Shown one piece after another: positions 7,387-15,048 of a stretch of DNA of 48,139 nt (the stretch's first letter is position 1; each line of letters opens with the position of its first letter). The stretch is from contig MHHG01000031.1 in NCBI GenBank assembly GCA_001805965.1, forward strand, positions 1-48,139, given 5' to 3'. The position numbers and the translations under genes are program-made. Origin of the DNA: Omnitrophica WOR_2 bacterium RIFOXYA2_FULL_38_17 (GTDB lineage Bacteria; Omnitrophota; Gorgyraeia; Zapsychrales; Zapsychraceae). The notes beneath the pieces are model-generated. The model worked only from the letters and a program-made list of their open reading frames with translations. It was not told the DNA's origin and did not search any database.

Positions 7387-8361
7387 TTATTTAAATACCA
7401 TATACTTCTTAAATACCTGCATAATAGTCAAATCATTTTGATAAAAATTAATACTACAACCAGTTTGTTGGCGCGCGTCTTTCTTCCTAGTTTCCGGCGT
7501 AACAGCAATGGAATATCTTACAGCTTTTAAATCCTTTTCCGATAATCCGTAAGACGTTCCTCTCATTTTTTTATTTATTCCATATTTAGTAATTTCCAAT
7601 CTATCTAAATTAAGTTCATCATATCCAAAACCTAAAAAATAAATATTTTTTGCATCCCGTAATAATTCATGTGCTTTTTTCAACTCCTCAGTTTCTCTCT
7701 CTTCACTCATAATATTTATTCCACTTGCCATTTTTTTAATATCTTCTGGCTCAAATTCATATGAATATTCTATTCCTCCATCCTTCGACCATGGTAAATT
7801 ACCTAAACATCCATAAACATGCACAATAGGAATACTATTAAAAGCTGATACAATTATGTCTTGGCTCTTAGTTGTTCTTTCTTTTAAAACATTATAAATA
7901 AAGAACTCCAAGCTTCTATCATAATTGAATGTAATAAAAGATATCTGATGTGTCTCTATGTTATCGACCGTTGTATCCAAACGATTAAACAATTCTGCAT
8001 ACCAATTCTCAGAATTTAAATTTAAAAAAAGAAAATGCCTTTGTTCTTTTTTCTTTAATAGATATGTAATTAATATCTTCCCTAGATCTAAAAAATCGTT
8101 TCTTTTCTCTAAAAATTTATCAATCGAATATCTTGCCGCACCAAATAAACTTTTTTCGAATTTCTTTAACTCTTTGGGAGAGCACCCTAATTCTTCAAAA
8201 AACTTGAATACTTTTGACTGTTCAGCGGAACAATGAGCTGGTGAGGGAGGAAAATTTACCAATAATTCTTTAAGCTCCTCGTTCAATTGAAATCCTGTTG
8301 GATAACCATAAGGAACACTAGCCCCGGCCCCTAATATAAATACTGTTTTTTCAGAAATCAT
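7387..8361 (-). CDS. SIR2-like (sirtuin-fold) protein, probable NAD-binding defence effector
   Basis: The N-terminus FILGAGASVPYGYPTG is the NAD-binding loop of SIR2-like proteins. SFITFNYDRSLEFFIYN, IVHVYGCLGN and IYFLGFGYDELNLDRL follow in the order expected for the SIR2 Rossmann fold, so the domain spans most of its 324 residues. In Thoeris ThsA, DSR and SIR2-Ago such domains hydrolyse NAD+ to stop phage replication. That function is inferred here. GAGG lies about eight bases before the ATG. It sits 61 bases after gajB and just before the small nuclease-like gene. No separate sensor domain is visible in it. Confidence 0.75.
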   Translation of the reverse strand: MISEKTVFILGAGASVPYGYPTGFQLNEELKELLVNFPPSPAHCSAEQSKVFKFFEELGCSPKELKKFEKSLFGAARYSIDKFLEKRNDFLDLGKILITYLLKKKEQRHFLFLNLNSENWYAELFNRLDTTVDNIETHQISFITFNYDRSLEFFIYNVLKERTTKSQDIIVSAFNSIPIVHVYGCLGNLPWSKDGGIEYSYEFEPEDIKKMASGINIMSEERETEELKKAHELLRDAKNIYFLGFGYDELNLDRLEITKYGINKKMRGTSYGLSEKDLKAVRYSIAVTPETRKKDARQQTGCSINFYQNDLTIMQVFKKYMVFK

Positions 8362-8422
8362 TAAACCAACCTCACTTTATAATTTTATGTAAACTACGTC
8401 ACTTATCCGCTATTTAAGAATC

Positions 8423-10141
8423 TTAATTCATTTTAATTACACTCTCAATTTTTTTATCCTTACCAACAATCCATAACAACCGTCTAGCGCGAGAACATCC
8501 AACATAAACACATCGCCCCTCCTCATGGTACTTCCCGTTAAAAAGATCCTTATGCTTTAATATTGCTTCTATTTTGTTTATAGAAATCTTATAATTACCA
8601 CTTCCACTATCAACATATAGCATTACCGCCCCAAATGTCCTGCCTTTAATCTGATGAATATTTTCCATTGTAATATTATCAGCTAATAATTCCTTTGAAC
8701 CATTAGAAAACAATGATTCTTTCAAATTTTTATTTTTTTCACCTCTTTTTTTATAAATCATTGATAACTTCGGACTTTTTATCCCCAATTTTGTGTTCAT
8801 TTGATTAATTAGTTTATTAACCTTGATAATCCACTCGTCTAAATTCATTTGTAAACTAGGAATCGACTTACAAAATTTCCACAACAGCACTCTATTATTT
8901 ATTTCACTAAGCCGATGATCGATTAAATCATCATTTGATATCAACTGTTTTCCTTCTTCTTCAAAATAATAATATTTAAATATTTGATCATATGCCTTTT
9001 CATATTTCTTCTGTTCCATAAATATTTTACCTAACAAGATTAACGAATAAATTTTCTGAAAATCCGTTTTCCATATACTTATTGGATCTATATTAAGTTT
9101 ATTTAAATTAGCGTTTGATTTGTGACCACCATATAATACCGCTATATTATTTTCATTTATCTCGATACCTTTACTTTTTGCACAACTTAGAAATTCTTTA
9201 ATAACTTGATGAATATTATCGTTAGATACAATCTTTACTTCAGCATCTAACAGTTCTGTTCGAGCAGGATTATGATTAATCTTCCTCTTATCATGAAACA
9301 AATTAAGTAGCTTACAAATTTCAGGCCCACTTCTTTGACTGATTAAAAGTTCAACTCTCTGCCACCCAGGCTGTCTTTCTTTATCAATAAACAATTGTGG
9401 TTCAGCATCCCTCCATTCATAAATAGCTTGATATGGGTCTCCTACCAACATTATTTCTTTATGCCCAGCATTAACTAATAAATCAATAATAGCCATTTGC
9501 GTTTCAGAACAATCTTGTGTTTCATCAACAATAATAAATGGATATCTGCGAATTAAATTTTCAATAAGAAAAGGATATTTTAACAATAATTTATAGGAAA
9601 AATAATTAACATCACTCTGAGTCACTATTCTCTTTTTAAACATATCTTCTTTCACATACTGAATGTACCTTTTCTTATCCGCAGTGAGAATAGACACACC
9701 CTGACAAATCAACTCGCCGTTTTTTGTATAAATTATATTTTGCCCATTAATACTAAACTGATTTAATTTGGGATAAATATCATTAAGCCATTGGCTATTC
9801 ACACTCAAAATCTTAAATGGCTGATTACAAGAATTCGTAAGCTTATGTGAAAATGGGCGAAAAACATGAGAACCGATAAAGCTATCTATCGTTGCAATCT
9901 CATTAGGAAATTTAAGGTTAACTGAAGTTAACTCTTTGTATTGCTTCAAAACTGATTGCTGGGCAATATTTGTGAAGGATAACGACAGAACTCCTTGATA
10001 AGTTTTTAATCTTTTTGTATTAATAATTCTATTTATTCTGCAAGCAACAACTGTTGTTTTTCCACTCCCAGGGCAAGCAGTAAGAACAATTAGCCCATCT
10101 TTATTTACTACTTCAAGTTGTTTATCAACAAGTTTAATCAT
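8423..10141 (-). CDS. gajB: Gabija protein GajB, UvrD/Rep-like helicase
   Basis: A superfamily 1 helicase of 572 residues. Walker A is TACPGSGKTTVVA near residue 22, Walker B is FIIVDETQDCSE, motif III is LVGDPYQAIYEW, and the C-terminal motifs appear as IHQIKGRTFGAVMLY and VYVGCSRARRLLWI. In Gabija, GajB senses or processes DNA ends and activates the GajA nuclease. The gene overlaps gajA by 8 bases, the usual coupled arrangement. Its sequence is markedly AT-rich compared with the conjugation genes, which fits separate acquisition. Length and motif content are normal for GajB. Confidence 0.88.
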   Translation of the reverse strand: MIKLVDKQLEVVNKDGLIVLTACPGSGKTTVVACRINRIINTKRLKTYQGVLSLSFTNIAQQSVLKQYKELTSVNLKFPNEIATIDSFIGSHVFRPFSHKLTNSCNQPFKILSVNSQWLNDIYPKLNQFSINGQNIIYTKNGELICQGVSILTADKKRYIQYVKEDMFKKRIVTQSDVNYFSYKLLLKYPFLIENLIRRYPFIIVDETQDCSETQMAIIDLLVNAGHKEIMLVGDPYQAIYEWRDAEPQLFIDKERQPGWQRVELLISQRSGPEICKLLNLFHDKRKINHNPARTELLDAEVKIVSNDNIHQVIKEFLSCAKSKGIEINENNIAVLYGGHKSNANLNKLNIDPISIWKTDFQKIYSLILLGKIFMEQKKYEKAYDQIFKYYYFEEEGKQLISNDDLIDHRLSEINNRVLLWKFCKSIPSLQMNLDEWIIKVNKLINQMNTKLGIKSPKLSMIYKKRGEKNKNLKESLFSNGSKELLADNITMENIHQIKGRTFGAVMLYVDSGSGNYKISINKIEAILKHKDLFNGKYHEEGRCVYVGCSRARRLLWIVGKDKKIESVIKMN

Positions 10142-11915
10142 TTTTTAAATATTCAAAAGCATCTTTAAAATATTGTGGTACTTCCACTTTCCCTTTATCT
10201 GTGAATATTTTCCCACTTAGATTTGAGAGCGCATTCATTGCAAATTTTGATTTTAAGTCACTCTCAACTATTCTCTTCCACACCTCAACACCTAAAGATA
10301 TGTCAGAAAATGTTTCCAATTCTTTTTCTTCTAACCCAATCAACTTCTCTAATAATTTCTTATTTTTTTTATTCGCAATCCCAAATTCGACTTCAAAAGT
10401 TTTTTTCGCTAAATAAATTTCTGTTTTGTATCCTTCTTTCTTCAACAAATCAACACTATCTTTTAACTTAATCGCCCTTGATGAAATTGGCGAAGAATTA
10501 AAAATACTTACTATCTTTTCTGTAGATTTGATAACTCCGCCTTCTAAAAATCTTTTGTCAACTGGACACGCACGACCTGTTCCTCTGTCATCATCCGTAA
10601 TAATTACCGATTTTACTTTTGTTTTTTTAAAAACATTCTTTATCAAATCAACATAAGGATTAAAAGCTACTCCTTGGATATTAACAATTTCTATCCCTTG
10701 TCTATCAAATTTATCTTCCGGCTTAGAATAAACCGAATTCCAAAAATCTTTAATTAAAATAGCTTCCGTAATTCCTTCAACAAAGATTATTCTTCTAGCA
10801 AAAAATAACTGGGATTTTGTTACATCTAAATACTTTTCTAAATACTCTTTACAATCATTATCTAATCCTGCGTTCTTCAACAATACACCCTGAATCTCAT
10901 CATCAGCTTGATTTAATATATTCAAATTATCCAGATCAACAATTGATGCAATAGTTGGAGAATGAGTTGTTAGTATCACTTGTATGTTTTTATACTCAGT
11001 TTGAAGAAATTCTAGCAACAAAGACTGTAGCTGTGGATGCAAATGTGCTTCAGGCTCTTCAACAAGCAAACAATTAAAAGTATGCGGATTTATTTTTTCT
11101 TCAACATTTAATTCGGTTAAAATCGTCGAAATAAAAATTAAATTATTATACCCTAAACCATTTGTCTTAATGTCTAATCCTTTTTCTTCTAATTTCATTT
11201 CAACATTAGTTAATATCCTATTCTGTTCTTGCTCAACAAAATGCAAACAAATTCTATTATTATCTCCCTTTAAAGATAATTTATTTATATTCTCATTTGT
11301 CTCATTTTCTAATAATTTTACCGGATTCTTTTCTCCCTTATGCTTCAACGCTAATTCATTTGCATCGCGAAAGATTTTCAAGAAATCGCCATCTTTATCC
11401 CCAAATCTTGATTTTAAAATTTTACCTATTCGACTCCTATACCCCGGATTAAACTCGATATTAACATCTCTCAATGCGCCCAAATACATAGCTCGCAAAT
11501 ATTTTAATAAATCAAAAGGATTTGATGTCGCATCCAATTCCCCACATTTGATTGTTGGCTGAATTCTATCTCCCTTCATTTCAAAAATAAAATGAAATTT
11601 TAGTTTATGCGTCTTTTGCGCTTCATCTATAACAAGAGCTTGCAAAAAAGTCGCTTCTTGACTTTCACTCAACCCAGAAAACTCAACAATAATTTCAATG
11701 CTTTCATCTTTACAGTTAAAGTCATCTTCTTTTAACCATATATTTCTTTCTGGACTTCCATAATTTAAACACAAAGCAATTGACTCGATAATTGAAGTTT
11801 TTCCTACATTATTTTCACCGACCAATAAATTCAAACCTTCTTTTAATTCAATTGAAATAAATTTATTCATCGGGGCCTTGCGAAAATTCTTAATCTTGAT
11901 ATTTGATATCCACAT
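10134..11915 (-). CDS. gajA: Gabija protein GajA, OLD-family ATPase/TOPRIM nuclease
   Basis: The 593-residue product has an ABC-type ATPase domain split around a coiled middle: Walker A LVGENNVGKTSIIE (about residues 31-44), Walker B LLVEEPEAHLHPQLQ and the His switch ILTTHSPT. A TOPRIM nuclease domain follows, with its Glu in IIFVEGITEAILIKD and the D-x-D in VIITDDDRGTG. GajA forms a ring-like nuclease that nicks DNA and is held in check by nucleotides. The downstream gajB overlaps it. The promoter should lie in 11916-12046, which is AT-rich and not further resolved. Confidence 0.9.
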   Translation of the reverse strand: MWISNIKIKNFRKAPMNKFISIELKEGLNLLVGENNVGKTSIIESIALCLNYGSPERNIWLKEDDFNCKDESIEIIVEFSGLSESQEATFLQALVIDEAQKTHKLKFHFIFEMKGDRIQPTIKCGELDATSNPFDLLKYLRAMYLGALRDVNIEFNPGYRSRIGKILKSRFGDKDGDFLKIFRDANELALKHKGEKNPVKLLENETNENINKLSLKGDNNRICLHFVEQEQNRILTNVEMKLEEKGLDIKTNGLGYNNLIFISTILTELNVEEKINPHTFNCLLVEEPEAHLHPQLQSLLLEFLQTEYKNIQVILTTHSPTIASIVDLDNLNILNQADDEIQGVLLKNAGLDNDCKEYLEKYLDVTKSQLFFARRIIFVEGITEAILIKDFWNSVYSKPEDKFDRQGIEIVNIQGVAFNPYVDLIKNVFKKTKVKSVIITDDDRGTGRACPVDKRFLEGGVIKSTEKIVSIFNSSPISSRAIKLKDSVDLLKKEGYKTEIYLAKKTFEVEFGIANKKNKKLLEKLIGLEEKELETFSDISLGVEVWKRIVESDLKSKFAMNALSNLSGKIFTDKGKVEVPQYFKDAFEYLKND

Positions 11916-12046
11916 AAGAATACCTCCATAAAATGTTTTTGGTAATAAATCGCTTATTTTTTCTCACTTTTTCTCAAATAACCTTTCTCAAGACATAAGA
12001 CTTTACTTTTATCTATTTCGCCTCTATAGAAAATATGGAAAAATAT

Positions 12047-12098
12047 GGGACAGACACCTAAATCACCATTTTAAACAAGGGAAATAAGTGTCTTTCCC
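12047..12098. repeat. Imperfect palindrome of the interspersed GACAC family (copy R7)
   Basis: GGGACAGACACCT at the left pairs with AAGTGTCTTTCCC at the right (11 of 13), separated by about 26 bases. It lies between the MNT-HEPN copy 2 stop and the Gabija promoter region and may also act as a terminator. It is related to the palindromes at 34185, 39232, 40071 and 41555. Confidence 0.6.
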
Positions 12099-12502
12099 TA
12101 ATGCATGATTTCATTCACCCACTGATAAAAACGAGTAGTAACTTTGACCATTTCATCGGCATCACTTTTACGCGCGCTGCGAGATTCATACTGAACTACA
12201 TTCTTTTTAATAATAACTTTCCGTAATTGCTTTGATTTCTCATCGGAATCCTTAATTGGCAATTGCTTAACAAGGTCACACACATCCAAATGATCTTGTG
12301 ATATAGAACGCACCCCTTTCTCTCGAACACAAATAGCATCAGCTGAAGAAATAGCACATTGCACAGCTAACGTCGCTGCTGCATTCCAATTAGACGCATG
12401 TAAAGCTGCTAGCATCTGATCATAATTATCAGATGCTTTTTTCAAATAAGCTGACGCGGCAGATCTATCTTCCTGCCTGACCTTCTTTTCTTTCGCTATC
12501 AT
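12098..12502 (-). CDS. HEPN-domain protein, partner of an MNT nucleotidyltransferase (copy 2)
   Basis: A 134-residue paralogue of 4480-4884 with about 92% identity by eye; the R-x5-H of GVRSISQDH is retained. The gene follows its MNT partner after one base, with the same GGAGG Shine-Dalgarno sequence. Its likely role is the toxin component of the second MNT-HEPN pair. The stop codon touches a GACAC-type palindrome. Having two near-identical toxins with two diverged regulators raises the question of whether antitoxin protection crosses between copies. Confidence 0.8.
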   Translation of the reverse strand: MIAKEKKVRQEDRSAASAYLKKASDNYDQMLAALHASNWNAAATLAVQCAISSADAICVREKGVRSISQDHLDVCDLVKQLPIKDSDEKSKQLRKVIIKKNVVQYESRSARKSDADEMVKVTTRFYQWVNEIMH

Positions 12503-12503
12503 A

Positions 12504-13133
12504 TTAAACCTCCAAAGGTTCTTTGCCGTATAAAACGGAGTAAGATTTCATTAAAGTCGATATAGGCGGTTGATTCTTTTGAAGTAGTTTTCGGAATTCC
12601 ATCGCCGACTTCACATAAAAATCTAAATGGACACCAAAGAAAGACTTAAACCTGTCTTCAATAGTTGAATTAAATACTTCAAAGATTCGATCAACATCCA
12701 TTGCCTTTGATACAACCACAGCAACATCAACGTCACTCCCCTTACGCGCTGTCCCCTTCTGAACACTACCGTAAAGGATCATAGAGACAATTGACTTTTT
12801 CAATCCTGCTTTTTGAATTTCTTCTAAAAGTAGATCGCGAATCTCTTCTTTATAATTATTCTCAACCTCAAACATCGGACGAAGAACTTTTTGTACAATA
12901 CGGTCTTCTTCGTTCAAAGAATAGATATGTTGGCGTCCAATAATCTCTCTGTTGAGAATATTGCGGGAATGAAGGTCTTTCAAAGACCCATGGGTTACTG
13001 ACACACAAAACCCTGCTAATTTAGAAATTTCACGACCTGTCGCTTTCAATCCCTCTCGGGAAACAAAAACACGCAAAATAGCCAACTTAGATGGTGTATC
13101 AATAATTTCACTAATTTGAAACGGAGAAAACAT
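12504..13133 (-). CDS. wHTH-nucleotidyltransferase (MNT) fusion of the second MNT-HEPN pair
   Basis: Paralogue of 4886-5515 with the same layout: winged helix, then nucleotidyltransferase with YGSVQKG...GSDVDVAVVV. The frame is open from a GTG at 13142, but AGAGG lies eight bases before the ATG at 13133, and that start (MFSPFQISEI) aligns with the MYSPFKINEI start of copy 1. The recognition-helix region reads CVSVTHGSLKDLH instead of SVPSAHESLKDLL, whereas flanking segments such as EIIGRQHIYSLNE are unchanged. The operators directly upstream (13153-13190) also differ from copy 1. Confidence 0.8.
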   Translation of the reverse strand: MFSPFQISEIIDTPSKLAILRVFVSREGLKATGREISKLAGFCVSVTHGSLKDLHSRNILNREIIGRQHIYSLNEEDRIVQKVLRPMFEVENNYKEEIRDLLLEEIQKAGLKKSIVSMILYGSVQKGTARKGSDVDVAVVVSKAMDVDRIFEVFNSTIEDRFKSFFGVHLDFYVKSAMEFRKLLQKNQPPISTLMKSYSVLYGKEPLEV

Positions 13134-13152
13134 AATCATCACCTCTCTTTTG

Positions 13153-13190
13153 TGTTTGGTTTACCGGACACGTGTTTGGTTTACCAAACA
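13153..13190. promoter_or_regulatory. Tandem palindromic operators of MNT-HEPN copy 2
   Basis: TGTTTGGTTTACCGGACA (13153-13170) and the perfect TGTTTGGTTTACCAAACA (13173-13190) repeat with a 20-bp period, in the same position as the copy 1 operators. Relative to copy 1 the arm base changes from A to T in TGTT(A/T)GG, and the mirror base changes with it. Dyad symmetry is thus preserved in the right-hand site. Confidence 0.8.
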
Positions 13191-13214
13191 CTAGAAGTAT
13201 AGCACTATTCATTA

Positions 13215-13465
13215 TTATGTCAACTCCTTTGAAACGACCTTAGCGGCCTCTTTAACGCTGAATATCTTCTCATCCAGCCTCACCCCTACTCCCATATAAT
13301 TCTTAAGTGGCATGAGGTGACCGTAGCGGTCGATTGTGGTTTGAATTGAGGCATGGCCTAGTTGGGATTAGATGAATTTTATGTTCTCTCCCTGATCAAT
13401 AAGAAGGCTGGAAAAGGTATGGCGTAGATCGTGGAAGCGAACTCTGCACAGGCCAGCTGCATCAA
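13215..13465 (-). pseudogene. Decayed 3' end of a tyrosine integrase (remnant 2)
   Basis: The minus strand encodes DAAGLCRVRFHDLRHTFSS, then LLIDQGENIKFI, a TAA stop, SQLGHASIQTTIDRYGHL and a C-terminus like that of remnant 1. The catalytic HxLRH box and the Tyr region are still readable. The stop replaces a Gln codon at a different position from the stop in remnant 1, so the two decayed independently. About 83 codons remain. The segment from the operators through the integrase end (about 13190-13320) closely matches 5570-5700. Confidence 0.88.
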
Positions 13466-13492
13466 AAAAAATACATTATACTTAAACTTTTA

Positions 13493-13525
13493 GTGTAAAT
13501 TCTGGGTACCCAGCGGGCACCAAAA
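13493..13525. repeat. GGGTACC-type island repeat, site C
   Basis: It starts GTGTAAATTCTGGGTACCCA, continues GCGGGCACC and ends in CAAAA. The left 21 bases equal site A and the right part matches site B with one change. It sits just beyond integrase remnant 2 and may mark the left end of the element with the intact integrase; site D at the window's right end would be its counterpart. Confidence 0.7.
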
Positions 13526-13570
13526 CTCACGAAAAAAGTGATGCTTCTTTTCGCATAAAAAACTCTCATT

Positions 13571-14242
13571 TTATGCATTCAATAACATGTTCGCAAATCG
13601 ATTTAAGTCTGGATTAGCTAACGCCAAAACCTTTTTCTTAACTGCACGGGAGAAATATTCTTTTTCCGTTTTTGTCAAAGTTTCCCCATTAACCTTTTTT
13701 AAAAAAAGCTCTTTTTGTTTTGGAGAAAATAATTGTGCTAAAGCGTATTCAAACGAAAGTTCTACATATTTATCACGCCTTTTCTTATTTTCTTTTACTT
13801 CTTGTTCAAAATAAAGCTCAAACATATCCTTGAGTCTTTGCGGCGAGAACTTATAATCGTCTACCATGAATTGGGAATTATCAGCCATTCTTTCTTTGTA
13901 TAGATTCAATTTTTCCTTTTCCACCTCATTTAATCCTTCAAGAAATTTATTAACCCAATGATAGCCTAAGTTAAAATAATCATACAAAGCCATTGACATT
14001 AGCATGAATTCTTTAAAATACTTTACATCAACATATGAGACCAATAACGAATTTATCTTTGCATAGTTAAAATCATCATGTTTTGCAGCATTAACTAATA
14101 ATACAGGAAATCCTTCCAATAGCCTTGTTTCTCTACTTTTGAATACTTCTAGCAGAGTTTGGTTTACGTCTAGTTCTTTTTCCACTTCCACCAACGGATA
14201 ACCTAGTCGTGCGACCTTCTCTAATAATTCTTTATTTTCCAT
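13571..14242 (-). CDS. Hypothetical helical protein, partner of the upstream nucleotidyltransferase
   Basis: About 223 residues, lysine- and glutamate-rich, predicted almost wholly helical; I recognise no family. The frame opens at 14248, but GAGGT is eight bases before the ATG at 14242 (MENKELLEK), so I prefer that start. It overlaps the end of the nucleotidyltransferase gene by about ten bases, so the two are translationally coupled. By analogy with AbiE-like and MNT-HEPN pairs it may be the other half of a toxin-antitoxin module, but there is no motif to say which half is toxic. Confidence 0.6.
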   Translation of the reverse strand: MENKELLEKVARLGYPLVEVEKELDVNQTLLEVFKSRETRLLEGFPVLLVNAAKHDDFNYAKINSLLVSYVDVKYFKEFMLMSMALYDYFNLGYHWVNKFLEGLNEVEKEKLNLYKERMADNSQFMVDDYKFSPQRLKDMFELYFEQEVKENKKRRDKYVELSFEYALAQLFSPKQKELFLKKVNGETLTKTEKEYFSRAVKKKVLALANPDLNRFANMLLNA

Positions 14243-14822
14243 TTTCATCTACCTCATTTACCCTAGCAATAAAGGAATCAATATATCCTTTTATTCTATG
14301 TTCAGAGACATCATAGCTACATGTCTCTCTATACCTATCTCTTAAAACATTAATATCAATTTCATCCTTTTTGACTTTATAAAGCAATTCGCAATCATCA
14401 AAATCTACTTGAGCTGCTCTCATTATTTTGCTCACAATTAAATCATAATAATTTAATGCGCCCAAATAAATGTTTCCTATATTCTTTATAAAAATATGAT
14501 TTTCTTTTTCTAAGGGAGACTTCAGAAGCTCCGTTGTATGGATCTTATTTCCACAAAACAAATCGAAAACATAAAGCTCATTATCTCTTTTTAATCCTAT
14601 CCCCCTTGCCGGTTTATAACTTAAATCATTTAATATTCTTTTTATATAAGCATGCTCAGCAATATTAGGAATCATAAAATCAACATCTTTTGTAGATGCT
14701 TTGATTTTTAATAATGTCATCGCAGTGCCTCCGCAGGCGATCAAATGAACCTTTTTCTTTATAAATCTACTCCATTGGTTCAAAGTTTCAAATAATTCTT
14801 TTGTTGTAAGCCTATTTTCCAT
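14232..14822 (-). CDS. Nucleotidyltransferase (AbiEii/DUF6036-like) of a two-gene module
   Basis: The motif CGGTAMTLLKIKASTKDVDFM gives the GG(S/T)A and K-D-x-D-F pattern of AbiEii/DUF6036-type nucleotidyltransferases. VFDLFCGNKI follows, and YDLIVSKIMRA is the usual later helix. The frame is open to 14864, but the upstream palindromes would then be coding, and MENRLTTKELF at 14822 is a natural start; no strong Shine-Dalgarno is present. It occupies the same position relative to the intact integrase 3' end that the MNT-HEPN pairs occupy relative to the integrase remnants. Toxin or antitoxin role is undetermined. Confidence 0.7.
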   Translation of the reverse strand: MENRLTTKELFETLNQWSRFIKKKVHLIACGGTAMTLLKIKASTKDVDFMIPNIAEHAYIKRILNDLSYKPARGIGLKRDNELYVFDLFCGNKIHTTELLKSPLEKENHIFIKNIGNIYLGALNYYDLIVSKIMRAAQVDFDDCELLYKVKKDEIDINVLRDRYRETCSYDVSEHRIKGYIDSFIARVNEVDENGK

Positions 14823-14835
14823 TTTTGTATATATC

Positions 14836-14887
14836 CATACAATCTGTTGTATGCTTCTGTACAATTCCTTGTACTTAAGTATACAAT
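14836..14887. promoter_or_regulatory. Tandem palindromic operators of the AbiEii-like module
   Basis: The 18-bp CATACAATCTGTTGTATG (14836-14853) and the 16-bp GTACAATTCCTTGTAC (14859-14874) have dyad centres 22 bp apart. A related half site GTATACAAT (14879-14887) follows. All contain TACAA/TTGTA arms, so one dimeric repressor probably binds them and controls the module. Confidence 0.75.
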
Positions 14888-14980
14888 TTCATCGTTTACC
14901 TGTCAATAGAGCAATTTTGCCCTTTATAATTCTATTATTTTAAAATATTCTCACAAAAAGATAAAAAAACCACCTAATTA

Positions 14981-15020
14981 TTACCATACAAACATATTAA
15001 TAATTCAACATGTATGGTAA
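14981..15020. repeat. Perfect 10-bp inverted repeat downstream of the integrase
   Basis: TTACCATACA (14981-14990) and TGTATGGTAA (15011-15020) flank a 20-base AT-rich spacer, 28 bases past the integrase stop. There is no T-tract, so a simple terminator is less likely. An integrase or excisionase binding site or attachment-core flank is possible. Confidence 0.55.
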
Positions 15021-15048
15021 CAGACAAACATAACTTCAAACCTTGAAC

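Noticed and set aside
7387..8361. Thoeris, because of the SIR2-like protein.
   Set aside because: There is no TIR-domain ThsB and no SLOG-like C-terminus; the operon context is Gabija.
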